Part shown: piece by piece, positions 30,071 through 39,568 of the stretch | How positions within the stretch are numbered: position 1 is the stretch's first letter | How the letters are laid out: every line of letters starts with the position of its first letter | Assembly: GCA_965202905.1 (NCBI GenBank) | Contig: OZ241868.1 | Span: forward strand, 1,488,001 to 1,552,000 | Origin: CAYFYS01 sp965202905 | GTDB taxonomy: Bacteria; Pseudomonadota; Alphaproteobacteria; MPNO01 | Reading direction: 5' to 3' | DNA length: 64,000 nucleotides | Notes under the pieces: model-generated | The model's input: the letters and a program-made list of their open reading frames with translations, nothing else | Told to the model about the DNA's origin: nothing | Databases searched by the model: none | Position numbers and translations under genes: made by a program

Positions 30071-31002
30071 TGGCGGTATCGCTCGATCGCCGCTTGATCG
30101 AACGGCTGCCGCCGGTCCGCGGCCGGATCACCGAGGGCGCGCGGCTCGCGAACGCCATGTGGTTCCGTGTCGGCGGGCCGGCGGAGATTCTCTTCGAGCC
30201 GGCCGATGCCGACGACCTCGCAACTTTCCTGCGCGGACGGCCCCGCAATGTGCCGGTCACGGTGCTGGGCGTCGGCTCGAACGTTCTCGTGCGCGACGGC
30301 GGGATCGCCGGCGTGGTGGTCCGTCTCGGCCGGCCGTTCGCGGAGATCGCGTGCGCCGGCACGGATATCCGCACGGGCGCCGGTGCGATGGACGCGACCG
30401 TCGCGCGCGCCTGCCGCGACGCCGGCATCGCCGGGCTGGAGTTCCTGAGCGGCATCCCAGGCACCCTCGGCGGCGCCTTGCGGATGAACGCCGGCGCCTA
30501 TGACGGCGAGATCGGGGACGTGATCGTGAGCGCCGCGGCGCTCGACCCCGAAGGCGCGCGCCACGAGCTCGATCCGGATGCGCTGGGTTACGGCTACCGG
30601 AGCTGCGCCGTCCCGCCCGGATGGATCTTTGTTGCCGCGCATCTGCGCGGCAGGCGGGACACGCGCGCGGCGATCGCAGCCAGAATGGCCAGGATCGCCG
30701 CCGCGCGCCAGGAGACCCAGCCAGTGCGGTCGCGCAGTGGAGGCTGTACGTTCAAGAACCCGCCGGACGAGGCGGCCTGGGCGCTGATCGACCGGGCGGG
30801 TTGCCGCGGCCTGCGGATCGGCGCCGCGCAAATCTCCGAGCTGCACGCGAATTTTCTGATTAACACCGGCGGCGCGGGCGCGGCGGAGCTCGAATCGCTG
30901 GGCGAAGAAATCCGCCGCCGGGTCGAAGACCGGACCGGCGTCGTGCTCGAGTGGGAGATCGAACGTCTCGGCGAGGCGGCCCGGCGAGGCGGTCATGGCT
31001 AA
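30067..31002 (+). CDS. murB: UDP-N-acetylenolpyruvoylglucosamine reductase MurB
   Basis: A 311-residue FAD enzyme that reduces the enolpyruvyl ether to make UDP-MurNAc. The FAD site shows TVLGVGSNVLVRDGGIAGVV (about residues 78-97) and GLEFLSGIPGTLGGALRMNA followed by GAYDGEI. YGYRSCAVP contains the conserved Tyr/Arg region. At the catalytic proton-donor position the sequence is SGGCTFKNPP, so Cys stands where E. coli MurB has Ser229. Cys is known as a natural variant at this position in some MurB proteins, so activity is expected. Start codons ATGATG at 30067 and 30070 are both possible. The stop lies eight bases inside ddl. Confidence 0.96.
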
Positions 31003-31915
31003 AACGATCACTGTCCTGATGGGCGGCATCTCCAGCGAGCGCGAGATCTCGCTGGTCAGCGGCAAGGCGGTTACCGAGGCGCTCAATCGGGCCGGATACG
31101 ATGCCGCTACGCTGGATGTCGGGCGCGACATCGGCGCGATCGCCGCCGCGCTGGACCCGCCGCCCGACGCCGTCTTCAACGCGCTGCACGGCCGCTATGG
31201 CGAGGACGGGCGGGTCCAGGGCCTGCTCGAGATCCTCGGCATCCCCTACACCCATTCCGGCGTGCTGGCCTCGGCGCTCGCGATGGACAAGCCGATAGCC
31301 AAGCGGCTCTACCGCGACGCCGGCATCCGCTGCCCCGAGCATGTCATCGCCTCCCGCGAGGCGGTGATCGCCGGCGATCCGATGGAGAGGCCTTACGTGA
31401 TCAAACCGTTCAACGAGGGCTCCAGCGTCGGCGTGCATATCGTCGCCGAAGACGCCGACGGGCCGGGCTTTGCCGAGGACGGCTGGCCGTTCGGCGAGAC
31501 CATGATGGTCGAGCGCTATGTGCCCGGCCGGGAGATCACGGTCGCGGTGATGGACGACCGGGCGCTGGGGGTGACCGAAATCCGGCCCAATAAAGGGTTC
31601 TACGACTACACGGCGAAATATACCGCGGGGGTGGCGGAGCACCTGATTCCGGCGCCGTTGCCGGGGGACGTCTATGCGCGCGCGATGAGCGCCGCGCTCG
31701 CCGCCCACAAGACGCTCGGCTGCCGTGGCGTCTCCCGGGCGGATCTGCGTTACGACGAGTCCGCCGGCGGGTCCGATGGGGTCTATCTGCTGGAGATCAA
31801 CACCCAGCCCGGCATGACCCCGCTGTCGCTGGTGCCCGAGCAGGCGGCGTATGCCGGCATCGACTTCGGCACCCTGGTGAAATGGATGGTGGAGCACGCG
31901 CGATGCGACGGATAG
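30995..31915 (+). CDS. ddl: D-alanine--D-alanine ligase
   Basis: A 306-residue ATP-grasp ligase that makes D-Ala-D-Ala for MurF. The N-terminus is VLMGGISSEREISLVSGKAV (about residues 7-26), followed by FNALHGRYGEDGRVQGLLEI, then the active-site Ser and neighbours in PYTHSGVLASALAMDK. The omega-loop FYDYTAKYTAG carries the Tyr typical of D-Ala:D-Ala rather than D-Ala:D-Lac enzymes. LLEINTQPGMTPLSLVPEQA completes the metal site. The stop overlaps the start of ftsQ. Overlap with murB is eight bases. Confidence 0.97.
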   Translation: MAKTITVLMGGISSEREISLVSGKAVTEALNRAGYDAATLDVGRDIGAIAAALDPPPDAVFNALHGRYGEDGRVQGLLEILGIPYTHSGVLASALAMDKPIAKRLYRDAGIRCPEHVIASREAVIAGDPMERPYVIKPFNEGSSVGVHIVAEDADGPGFAEDGWPFGETMMVERYVPGREITVAVMDDRALGVTEIRPNKGFYDYTAKYTAGVAEHLIPAPLPGDVYARAMSAALAAHKTLGCRGVSRADLRYDESAGGSDGVYLLEINTQPGMTPLSLVPEQAAYAGIDFGTLVKWMVEHARCDG

Positions 31916-32733
31916 ACCGGACCGGCGCGCGCCGCGCGGCCATCAGGGCGCGCCCGTCCCGAATGCGCCGGATCGCGACGGTCTCGTTCGCGACCTCGTT
32001 CTTCGCGCTCGCTTTCGGTGGACCGGCTTGGCTGTGGCAATCCGGCCTCGCGCCGGACTACGCCGCCGGCGCCCGCAAAGCCGCCGTTGCGGCCTCGGCC
32101 GGTCTCGGACTGTTCATCCGGGAGATCGGCATTTCCGGAAGCGGCCACGTCGCGAACGAGACAATCCTGGCAGCATCCGGGTTGCGGATCGGCGCGCCAA
32201 TCCTCGCCTTCGACCCGGCGGCCGTGCGCACGCGCCTGGAGCGTATACCCTGGATCGAGCGCGCGGTGGTCTCCCGCCTGCTGCCCGGCACCGCGGTCAT
32301 CGAGATCGTCGAGCGCCGCCCCTTCGCGCTGTGGCAGCGCGACGGCAGCTTGGTCCTGATCGACGAGGCGGGCATCGTGCTTACCGCCCGCGATCTCTAT
32401 CGCTTTGCCGGATTGCCGATGATCGTGGGCGCGCGGACGCCTGATGCGGCAAAGCAGCTCTTCGCGACGCTGGCCGCGGAGCCCGACCTGGGCGGCCGGG
32501 TCGAAGCGGTCATCCAGGTGGGCGGGCGGCGGTGGGACGTGCGGCTGGACAACGGCATCGACGTCCGGCTGCCGGAGGCGGGCTGGGGCGCGGCCTGGCA
32601 AATGCTGGCGCGGCTCGACCGGCGCCATGCGCTGCTCGCGCGCCGGATCTCGGCGATCGATCTCCGCATTTCGGACCGCGTCGTCGTCACCCGCAGCGAA
32701 CCGGCCGCGCCGCAGCCGGGAGGACCGCGCTGA
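31903..32733 (+). CDS. ftsQ: Cell division protein FtsQ
   Basis: A 276-residue bitopic division protein. The start MRRIDRTGARR (31903, thirteen bases inside ddl) opens a basic cytoplasmic tail. A membrane helix follows (TVSFATSFFALAFGGPAWLW, about residues 27-46). The POTRA domain begins REIGISGSGHVANETILAAS and continues LERIPWIERAVVSRLLPGTA with VIEIVERRPFALWQ, all typical FtsQ signatures. FtsQ links FtsBL to the rest of the divisome in the periplasm. Its TGA overlaps the ftsA start by one base. Confidence 0.95.
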   Translation: MRRIDRTGARRAAIRARPSRMRRIATVSFATSFFALAFGGPAWLWQSGLAPDYAAGARKAAVAASAGLGLFIREIGISGSGHVANETILAASGLRIGAPILAFDPAAVRTRLERIPWIERAVVSRLLPGTAVIEIVERRPFALWQRDGSLVLIDEAGIVLTARDLYRFAGLPMIVGARTPDAAKQLFATLAAEPDLGGRVEAVIQVGGRRWDVRLDNGIDVRLPEAGWGAAWQMLARLDRRHALLARRISAIDLRISDRVVVTRSEPAAPQPGGPR

Positions 32734-33977
32734 TGGCCAAGCCACACAGCGGCGTTCTTGCCGCGCTCGACATCGGCAGCTCCAAGATCGCCTGCCTGAT
32801 CGCCGCGCTGCGGCCCGAAGGCGGTATGCGGGTCTGCGGCATCGGCCACCACGCTGCACACGGGGTGCGCGCCGGCGCGATCGTCGATATGGAAGCGGCC
32901 GAGACCGCGATCCTGACCGCGGTCAGCGCTGCCGAGGAGCTCGCCGGAGAGCGCCTGCGATCGGTGGTGGCCAACATCTCCGCCGGCCGGCCGGTCTCGC
33001 GCATGTTCGGCGTAGAAGTCCAGATCGACGGCCACGAGGTGGGCGATGCCGATTTGCGCCGCGTCTACGGCCACGGGCTCAGCCGCAACGGCGGCGAGAA
33101 CCGCTCGCTCATCCATTGCATCCCGATCGCCTACAACATCGACGGACACCGGGGCATTCGCGATCCGCGCGGCATGTACGGCCAGCGCCTGGGCGTCGAC
33201 ATCCACCTGGTCAGCGCCGAGGCCGGCGCGCTGAAGAACCTGACGACCTGCATCTCGCGCTGCCACCTGGATGTCGAGGAGGTCGTGGTCTCGCCCTACG
33301 CCGCGGGCCTCGCCTGCCTGGTCGAGGACGAGATCAATCTCGGCACCACGGTAATCGACATGGGCGGCGGGACGACATCGCTGGCCGTCTTCTACGACGG
33401 CCATGTGATCTTGACCGATGTCGTGCCGCTGGGCGGGGAGCATGTGACCAAGGACATCGCCCGCGGGCTGTCGACACCGCTCGTCCATGCCGAGCGGATG
33501 AAGGTTCTTTACGGCAGCGTGCTGCCCTCGCCGACCGACGAACAGGAGCTGATAGACGTTCCGCTGGTCGGCGAGGAGGATCGTAACCAGCCCAACCACG
33601 TCCCGCGCTCGCTGCTGGTCGGCATCATCCGCCCGCGGGTGGAGGAAATCTTCGAACTCGTTCGCGACTGCCTGGAGGCCAACGGCATGGCCCGGCTGGC
33701 GGGGCGACGCATAGTTCTCACCGGCGGGGCGAGCCAGCTCGCCGGCGTACGCGAGCTTGCGACCCTGATGCTGGATAAGCAGGTCCGCATCGGCCGGCCG
33801 ATGCGCATGAACGGGCTCGCCGACGCGATCAGCGGGCCCGCGTTCTCGACCGCGGCGGGGCTGCTGCGGTTCGCGCTGGAACGCCGCGGACAACCCGACT
33901 TCGCGGTGCGCGGCGCCGCGGACTCCGCCGGCAAGCTTGGCCGGTTGGGCCAATGGCTCCGCGAGAGCATCCAATGA
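32733..33977 (+). CDS. ftsA: Cell division protein FtsA
   Basis: A 414-residue actin-like ATPase that tethers FtsZ to the membrane. The phosphate-1 motif is AALDIGSSKIACLIA (about residues 10-24) and phosphate-2 reads TVIDMGGGTTSLAVFYDGHV (about 206-225). The adenosine motif is RIVLTGGASQLAGV. The C-terminal KLGRLGQWLRESIQ is an amphipathic helix of the kind that binds the membrane. The 1C domain lies between. It overlaps ftsQ by one base; ftsZ follows after 31 bases. Confidence 0.97.
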   Translation: MAKPHSGVLAALDIGSSKIACLIAALRPEGGMRVCGIGHHAAHGVRAGAIVDMEAAETAILTAVSAAEELAGERLRSVVANISAGRPVSRMFGVEVQIDGHEVGDADLRRVYGHGLSRNGGENRSLIHCIPIAYNIDGHRGIRDPRGMYGQRLGVDIHLVSAEAGALKNLTTCISRCHLDVEEVVVSPYAAGLACLVEDEINLGTTVIDMGGGTTSLAVFYDGHVILTDVVPLGGEHVTKDIARGLSTPLVHAERMKVLYGSVLPSPTDEQELIDVPLVGEEDRNQPNHVPRSLLVGIIRPRVEEIFELVRDCLEANGMARLAGRRIVLTGGASQLAGVRELATLMLDKQVRIGRPMRMNGLADAISGPAFSTAAGLLRFALERRGQPDFAVRGAADSAGKLGRLGQWLRESIQ

Positions 33978-34008
33978 TCCCGTCATACCTCGCAGTCAGG
34001 AGACACCG

Positions 34009-35538
34009 ATGACCATCAATCTTTCGATCCCGCAGCAGGAGAGTGCCTTGAAACCGAGAATCACCGTGATCGGCGTTGGCGGCGCGGGTGGCAACGCGGT
34101 CAACAACATGATCGATGCGAAGCTCGAGGGAGTCGAATTCCTCGTCGCCAACACCGATGCCCAGTCTCTGGTCCAGTCGCTGGCCGAGCGCAAGATCCAG
34201 CTCGGTCAGAACATCACCCACGGGCTCGGCGCCGGCGCCCGGCCGGAGATCGGCCGCGCCGCGGCCGAAGAGGCGATCGAGGAATTGGCCGATCATCTGT
34301 CAGGCACGAACATGGTGTTCGTCACCGGCGGCATGGGCGGCGGCACCGGCACCGGCGCGGCCCCGGTGATCGCCCGGCTCGCCCGCGAGCAGGGCATCCT
34401 GACTCTCGGCGTGGTCACCAAGCCCTTCCACTTCGAGGGCGTCAACCGCGCGCGCATCGCCGAGGCCGGCATCCAGGAGATGCAGCAATACGTCGACACC
34501 CTGATCGTGATTCCGAATCAGAACCTGTTCCGGGTGGCCAACGAAAAGACCACCTTCGCCGATGCCTTCGCGATGGCCGACCAGGTGCTCCATTCCGGCG
34601 TGCGCGGCATCACCGACCTGATGGTCGTGCCGGGGCTGATCAATCTCGATTTCGCCGACATCCGCACGGTGATGAGCGAGATGGGCAAGGCGATGATGGG
34701 CACCGGCGAGGCCGAGGGCGAGCAGCGCGCGACCGAGGCCGCCGAGGCCGCGATCTCCAACCCGCTGCTCGACGAGGTCTCGATGAAGGGCGCGCGCGGG
34801 GTGCTGATCAACATCACCGGCGGCCCGGACGTAACCCTGTTCGAGGTCGACGAGGCGGCAAACCGGATCGGCCAGGAAGTCGACCCCGAGGCCAACATCA
34901 TCTTCGGCTCGACCCTGGATGCGAGCCTTGGCGCGAGTCTGCGCGTCTCGGTGGTCGCCACCGGCATCGAGGTCGAGGCCGGCATGCAGCCCAGGCCCGT
35001 GCTCAAGGTGGTCCCCGAGACCGGCGACGACCGCAGGACGCCGGCGCCGGCCGCCGCGACGCCGCCCATGCTGCCGGTCCGGCAGCCCGCGGTGGAGCCG
35101 GACGACGATCCGGAGCCCGATCCGGTCGCATCCTTCGACGAGTCCGTCGAGCCAATCGGGCATCCGCCGCTGCACGAGGAGCCCGCCATCGACGTCGATC
35201 CGGGCGAGGCCGCAACCGCGGCGCCCGACGAGCCGGAGCGCCAGCGGCGGCGCAGCCCCAGCCTGTTCGAGCGCATGACGGGGGGCGGCAAGACCCGCCG
35301 CCAGCGCGAGATCGCCGAGGACGAGCCGACGATCGCGCCTGTCAGCCCGGTCTCGGAGCCCCGTATCGTCGCGCCCCCGCCGCAGCGGGAGCCGGAGGAA
35401 ATCCTCCCGCAAGCGGCGGGTGCGACACCGGTTCAAACCGCCTTCGACGAGGTCGCGCCCAAGGACACCGCGCCCAGCGCGGGCGGCGAGGATGACCTGC
35501 TGGATATCCCGGCCTTCCTGCGGCGCCAGGCGAACTGA
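34009..35538 (+). CDS. ftsZ: Cell division GTPase FtsZ
   Basis: A 509-residue tubulin-like GTPase that builds the Z ring. GTP-binding motifs are GVGGAGGNAVNNM (about residues 23-35) and the signature FVTGGMGGGTGTGAAPVIA (about 104-122). The T7 loop is INLDFADIRTVMSEMGKAMM. After the globular core comes a long, proline- and acid-rich linker of roughly 170 residues, as in other alphaproteobacteria, then the conserved end peptide LDIPAFLRRQAN, the binding site for FtsA and other partners. The ATG at 34009 is preceded by AGGAG. It is the last gene of the cluster; lpxC does not follow. Confidence 0.98.
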   Translation: MTINLSIPQQESALKPRITVIGVGGAGGNAVNNMIDAKLEGVEFLVANTDAQSLVQSLAERKIQLGQNITHGLGAGARPEIGRAAAEEAIEELADHLSGTNMVFVTGGMGGGTGTGAAPVIARLAREQGILTLGVVTKPFHFEGVNRARIAEAGIQEMQQYVDTLIVIPNQNLFRVANEKTTFADAFAMADQVLHSGVRGITDLMVVPGLINLDFADIRTVMSEMGKAMMGTGEAEGEQRATEAAEAAISNPLLDEVSMKGARGVLINITGGPDVTLFEVDEAANRIGQEVDPEANIIFGSTLDASLGASLRVSVVATGIEVEAGMQPRPVLKVVPETGDDRRTPAPAAATPPMLPVRQPAVEPDDDPEPDPVASFDESVEPIGHPPLHEEPAIDVDPGEAATAAPDEPERQRRRSPSLFERMTGGGKTRRQREIAEDEPTIAPVSPVSEPRIVAPPPQREPEEILPQAAGATPVQTAFDEVAPKDTAPSAGGEDDLLDIPAFLRRQAN

Positions 35539-35887
35539 TCGGAGCGCGGCGGGCCCGCGCGCGGGTCCCGGCCGGTGACGCCACGGGCCGCCCCGGCGCT
35601 CGACCCGCATTGCGCAAGCGCTTCCGTCGGGCCGTCGATCCCGCCTGAGCGGCTCCCGCGCGCGCCGCCTCCTCGAGGTCTGGCGATTTTCGGAGACGGT
35701 GCGAGGCTCGGCCGAGCCGGTTCGAACCGGAGCGGCGTGAGCCGGCGTTGCGTCCGCTCAATCCTGCGGGTTCGCACGAAAATGGAGAGCTTGATGGGTG
35801 CTCACCGGCCGCTCATGCACGATACCTTGGCGGATGTAAGAGACGGCGGATGTAAGGGACGACTGTTCCATAAAGCATTGAACAATA
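35539..35887. other. Intergenic region between ftsZ and tRNA-Leu
   Basis: About 350 bases. It holds the GC palindrome at 35554-35565 and, close to the tRNA 3' end, a tandem 16-base duplication, GGCGGATGTAAGAGAC (35829-35844) followed by GGCGGATGTAAGGGAC (35845-35860). No supportable gene is seen. Confidence 0.6.
35554..35565 (+). terminator. GC palindrome after ftsZ
   Basis: CCCGCGCGCGGG is a perfect 12-base palindrome 15 bases after the ftsZ stop, within the wider imperfect inverted repeat CGGGCCCGC/GCGGGTCCCG. There is no U-tract, so any terminator function is uncertain. Confidence 0.35.
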
Positions 35888-35974
35888 TGGTGGGCCCGGC
35901 CGGACTCGAACCGGCACTCCCGGTTGGGAAGCAGATTTTAAGTCTGCTGTGTCTGCCAATTTCACCACGGGCCC
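35888..35974 (-). tRNA. tRNA-Leu (UAA anticodon)
   Basis: An 87-nucleotide class II tRNA with encoded CCA (TGG at 35888-35890 on the plus strand). The acceptor stem pairs GGGCCCG with CGGGCCC. The anticodon arm is AGCAGA-CTTAAAA-TCTGCT with anticodon TAA. The long variable arm lies at CCCAACCGGGAG, and the T arm is GCCGGTTCGAGTCCGGC. Confidence 0.96.
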
Positions 35975-36023
35975 GGGGCAGGCGGCGCACCGATGATAGC
36001 GCGCGTGTGTGGAAAGTGCGATC

Positions 36024-36890
36024 ATGGCGGCGCATCGATTTGGAGGCGGGCCGGTCTTGCCCAAGCTGCTTACGGACGATCAGGTGAGGTTCTATCGCGA
36101 CCAAGGGTATGTGGCGCCATTCTCCGGGGTATCCGGGAATGAGGCGGCGTCGATGTGCGCGGCGCTCGACGATTTCGAGCGGGCCGAGGGGTTCTCGGTG
36201 GGCGCGATCCATTTCAAGGCGCATCTGTGCTTCACTTGGTCGCATGCGCTGACGCGCCGTGCGGCAATCCTCGATGCGGTGGAGGATCTGCTCGGGCCGG
36301 ATATCCTGATCTTTGCCTCGAAATTCTGGATCAAGCCCGGCGGCGGAGAGGGCTCCTACGTCTCCTGGCACCAGGACTCGGCCTATTTCGGGCTCGAACC
36401 GCACGACCTCGCCGCGGTCTGGGTGGCGCTGACCGACAGCAACCGGGAGAACGGGTGTCTGCGAGTGCTGCCGCGCTCCCATCTGGGGCCAGCCCAGCGT
36501 CACACCGAGACGTTCGCCGAAAGGAACCTTCTGGCGCGCGGCCAGGCGATCGAGGGGCTGGACGAGAGCCGGGCCGTCGACATCGAGCTTGAGGCCGGGC
36601 AATTCTCAGTCCACCATGAGCGCACGGTTCATGGCTCGCCGCCCAACCGCAGCGCCGCACCGCGGATCGGGCTCGCCCTGTTCTACATTCCGGCCTCGGT
36701 GCGCTCGACGCTCGGCCGGCGAACCGCCAGTCTGGTGCGCGGCGCCGACCGCCACGGGCACTGGGACCCCGACCCGGCGCCCACGCGCGACCGGGATCCG
36801 GTGATCGTCGATCACATGCGGGCCCAGCAGCGGCGCTATCGCGACCGCTCGGTCGCCCAGGAGGCGGAGATCGAGGGCCGGGCCGATTGA
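36024..36890 (+). CDS. PhyH-family Fe(II)/alpha-ketoglutarate dioxygenase
   Basis: A 288-residue phytanoyl-CoA dioxygenase-like oxygenase. It begins with LTDDQVRFYRDQGYVAPF, the standard PhyH opening. The iron ligands are H-x-D in YVSWHQDSAYFG (His and Asp near residues 116-118) and the distal His in TVHGSPPNRS. The 2-oxoglutarate Arg is likely that of NRSAAPRIGL. VWVALTDSNRENGCLRVLP is also typical. The family hydroxylates lipids and small metabolites such as ectoine. Ligand unknown here. Start at ATG 36024; a GTG at 36009 is an alternative, neither with a strong ribosome site. It lies in front of a convergent binding-protein gene. Confidence 0.9.
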   Translation: MAAHRFGGGPVLPKLLTDDQVRFYRDQGYVAPFSGVSGNEAASMCAALDDFERAEGFSVGAIHFKAHLCFTWSHALTRRAAILDAVEDLLGPDILIFASKFWIKPGGGEGSYVSWHQDSAYFGLEPHDLAAVWVALTDSNRENGCLRVLPRSHLGPAQRHTETFAERNLLARGQAIEGLDESRAVDIELEAGQFSVHHERTVHGSPPNRSAAPRIGLALFYIPASVRSTLGRRTASLVRGADRHGHWDPDPAPTRDRDPVIVDHMRAQQRRYRDRSVAQEAEIEGRAD

Positions 36891-36977
36891 CGCCCCCCGG
36901 CCGACGAGTCGCCTCGGCGCGGGCAGCCGGTCAGCGCGAATCCGGCCAGGGCTGCGGTGACCGGCGCCTCCCCATGC

Positions 36978-37970
36978 TCAGACTTTGGAGATCTCGAATG
37001 TGGACGGGGCGAACAGCTCCTCCGGCGCGAGCACCTTCCGGGCGAGGCCCTGGTTGCAGGCGTAGCGCGTCACGGTCTCGATCTCGCCCAGGTTCGGCTC
37101 GATGCCGTAGCTCCACAAATCCTCGCCCATCAGCGCGCGCGCCTCCGCATAGGCCGCCACCGGCCAAGGCAGGCTGGTCTGCAGATGGCCGATCTCGCCC
37201 ATCGCCTCGTAGCACAGCCGCTTGGCCTCGACGAAAGCGTTGTAGACATTCACGGCCAGCCAGGGATGGCGCTCGTGGAGCGACTTGCGGATGCCGATGA
37301 TGTGCATGATCGGAAACAGCCCGGTCTTTTCGTAGTAGGCGCGCTCGACCGCCGGGTAATCCGGGAACAGCCGGGCGATGTTCGGCGCGCCGTTCAGGAA
37401 GCAGGACGGCGCGCGGGCGCTCACCAAGGCGTCGATCCTGCCCTCGACCAGCCATTGCGTCAGCGTTTCGTCGGCGGGAATGCTTTCGAGCTCGACGCCT
37501 TCCGACAGCGTCAGCCGCGAGCGCTCCTTGCGGCCGGCCTCCTCGAGCCCGCCGTTGCGCCAGCGGATGTCCGACGGCTTCACGCCGTACTCATCCTCCA
37601 GGATGCCGCGCACCCACAGGCACGCCGTCATCTGGTATTCCGGCAGACCCACCAGCCGTCCCTTGAGGTCGGACGGCTCGGCGATGCCGCGATCGGTGCG
37701 GATGTAGATTGAGGAGTGGCGGAATAGCCGGGACACGAAGGCCGGCACCCCGACATACGGGCATTCGCCGCGCGCGGTGGTCATCATGGTCGATGACAGC
37801 GATAGCTCGGTGACGTCGAACTCCTGATAGCTGAAGGCCCGGTGGAAGGCCTCCTCGGGGTGCATCGCCGTGGCGATCGCCTCGCAGCCCTCGATCCCCA
37901 CCCGTCCGTCGAACAGTGCCCGCGTCCGGTCGTAGTCGCAGCACGCCAAGCTGATCTGCAATTTCGACAT
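36978..37970 (-). CDS. 4,5-dihydroxyphthalate decarboxylase-like / substrate-binding fold protein
   Basis: A 330-residue protein of the group annotated as 4,5-dihydroxyphthalate decarboxylase or ABC substrate-binding protein. It has the type II periplasmic-binding fold but no signal peptide, consistent with a cytoplasmic enzyme. Signatures are LQISLACCDYDRTRALFDGR (about residues 4-23), FDVTELSLSSTM, VGVPAFVSRLFRHSSIYIRT and PSDLKGRLVGLPEYQMTACL. GGAGGAG eight bases before the ATG fixes the start. It is divergent from the ALDH-amidohydrolase-UbiD run 110 bases away. Together they suggest decarboxylation of an aromatic or related acid. The true substrate is not deducible. Confidence 0.85.
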   Translation of the reverse strand: MSKLQISLACCDYDRTRALFDGRVGIEGCEAIATAMHPEEAFHRAFSYQEFDVTELSLSSTMMTTARGECPYVGVPAFVSRLFRHSSIYIRTDRGIAEPSDLKGRLVGLPEYQMTACLWVRGILEDEYGVKPSDIRWRNGGLEEAGRKERSRLTLSEGVELESIPADETLTQWLVEGRIDALVSARAPSCFLNGAPNIARLFPDYPAVERAYYEKTGLFPIMHIIGIRKSLHERHPWLAVNVYNAFVEAKRLCYEAMGEIGHLQTSLPWPVAAYAEARALMGEDLWSYGIEPNLGEIETVTRYACNQGLARKVLAPEELFAPSTFEISKV

Positions 37971-38080
37971 CGCTCCTCCCGGGGTTACCGCGGCCCAGAT
38001 TAGAAGACCCGGTTGCTTCTGCCTACACCGCGCCGATACCTTGACGCCGAATGCGAGAGGCTAAATGCGGGAGGGATAAG

Positions 38081-39517
38081 ATGGCCGAGGTGGCTTTGCT
38101 GGACCCCTGGATCGGCGGGCGCGAGGATGCGGGCGGAAATCCGGCCCGCTACGACTTGATCTCCCCAGTGGACGGCTCTCTCGCCTCGCGGATCGTCGAT
38201 GCCGACGAGGCGCTCGTCGATGCCGCCGTCAGGAGCGCGGAGGATGCCTTCGCCGAACACCGCAAGACTCCGGCGGCGGCCCGCGCGGCTTGGCTCAACA
38301 AGGCCGCCGACGAGATCGAGGCCGGGCGGGAGGCGATCGTCGCCGCCCTGATTCGCGACATCGGCAAGCCGGTCCGGCCCGCGACGTTCGAGGCCAACCG
38401 CTCGGCCGCGTTCGTCCGTCTGGTGGCTGCTGAAATCGGCGCGCTCGGCGGCGAGACCCTGCCGCTCGACGTCTCGGTCCAGGGCGCCGGACGCCACGGG
38501 TTCACCCGGCGGGCGCCCTACGGCGTGGTCGGCGCGATCACGCCGTTCAACGCGCCGGCCAACCTGCTGGTGCAGAAGGTCGCCCCGGCGCTCGCGATGG
38601 GCAACGCCGTCGTGGTCAAGCCCGCCCCGCAGGGCGTCGAGACTGCGCTGATCATCGCCCGCGCCTTCCAGCGCGCGGGCCTGCCCGACGGGCTGTTCAA
38701 CATCGTGCCCGGCAACCGCGGGACCGCCCGGGCGCTCGCCGCCCATCCCGGCGTCGCCGCGGTGACGTTTACCGGCGGCACGGCGGCGGGCGACGCGCTA
38801 GCGCGCGCCGCAGGTGCGAAAAAGTTCGTCGCCGAACTCGGATCGAACGCGGCGAATCTGGTCTGCGCCGATGCCGATCTCGAAGATGCGGCCGCCCGGA
38901 TCGCAGGCTCGGCCTTCGAGGCCTCGGGCCAGCAATGCATTTCCGCCCAGAGGATCGTCGTCGACAAGGCGGTTGTTGATGCGTTCGTGCCGAAGTTCGT
39001 CGCGGCCGCGCGAAAGCTGGTGGTTGGCGAGGCGGCGGACGAGGCGACCGCGGTCGGGCCGATGGTAAGCACGGCGGCGGCCGACCGGGTGCAGGCGATG
39101 ATCAACGACGCGGTCGAGAAAGGCGGCCGGCTCGCCCTCGCGCCCACGCGCAAGGATGCGATCCTGGGCCCGGCGATCGTCGTCGACCCGCCGGCGGGGG
39201 CGCGGCTGCTGCGCGAGGAGGCTTTCGGGCCGGTCGCCGTGGTGATCGCCGCCGACGGGCTCGATCATGCGCTGGCGATCGCCAACGACTCCGAGTTCGG
39301 ATTGCAGGGCGCGTGCTTCACCAACGACCTGTCGGTCGCCTTCCGCGTGGCCGACGAGCTCGAGGTGGGCTCGCTCTGGATTAACGAGGGCAGCCGCTTC
39401 CGGCTTGACACCTACCCGTTCGGCGGGGTCAAGCGCAGCGGCTTCGGCCGCGAGGGCGTGCGCTATGCCATGGAGGAGCTTTCCCATCTCAAATTCGTCG
39501 GCATACGCTTGCCGTGA
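38081..39517 (+). CDS. NAD(P)-dependent aldehyde dehydrogenase
   Basis: A 478-residue aldehyde dehydrogenase. Cofactor and catalytic motifs are PYGVVGAITPFNAPANLLVQ (about residues 146-165), VVVKPAPQGVETALIIARAF, VTFTGGTAAGDALARAA, the general-base Glu region KKFVAELGSNAANLVCADAD and the nucleophile Cys in EASGQQCISAQRIVVDKAV. The end motif FPFGG-like YPFGGVKRSGFGREGVRYAM is intact. The usual ELGG reads ELGS here, seen also in glyceraldehyde-3-phosphate and lactaldehyde-type members. The start is supported by GGGAGGG. An amidohydrolase and a UbiD decarboxylase follow. Confidence 0.94.
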   Translation: MAEVALLDPWIGGREDAGGNPARYDLISPVDGSLASRIVDADEALVDAAVRSAEDAFAEHRKTPAAARAAWLNKAADEIEAGREAIVAALIRDIGKPVRPATFEANRSAAFVRLVAAEIGALGGETLPLDVSVQGAGRHGFTRRAPYGVVGAITPFNAPANLLVQKVAPALAMGNAVVVKPAPQGVETALIIARAFQRAGLPDGLFNIVPGNRGTARALAAHPGVAAVTFTGGTAAGDALARAAGAKKFVAELGSNAANLVCADADLEDAAARIAGSAFEASGQQCISAQRIVVDKAVVDAFVPKFVAAARKLVVGEAADEATAVGPMVSTAAADRVQAMINDAVEKGGRLALAPTRKDAILGPAIVVDPPAGARLLREEAFGPVAVVIAADGLDHALAIANDSEFGLQGACFTNDLSVAFRVADELEVGSLWINEGSRFRLDTYPFGGVKRSGFGREGVRYAMEELSHLKFVGIRLP

Positions 39518-39568
39518 CGGCGTGCTATAAGTGAAACGACACGGACAAGACCGTCAGGAGACCGCGCG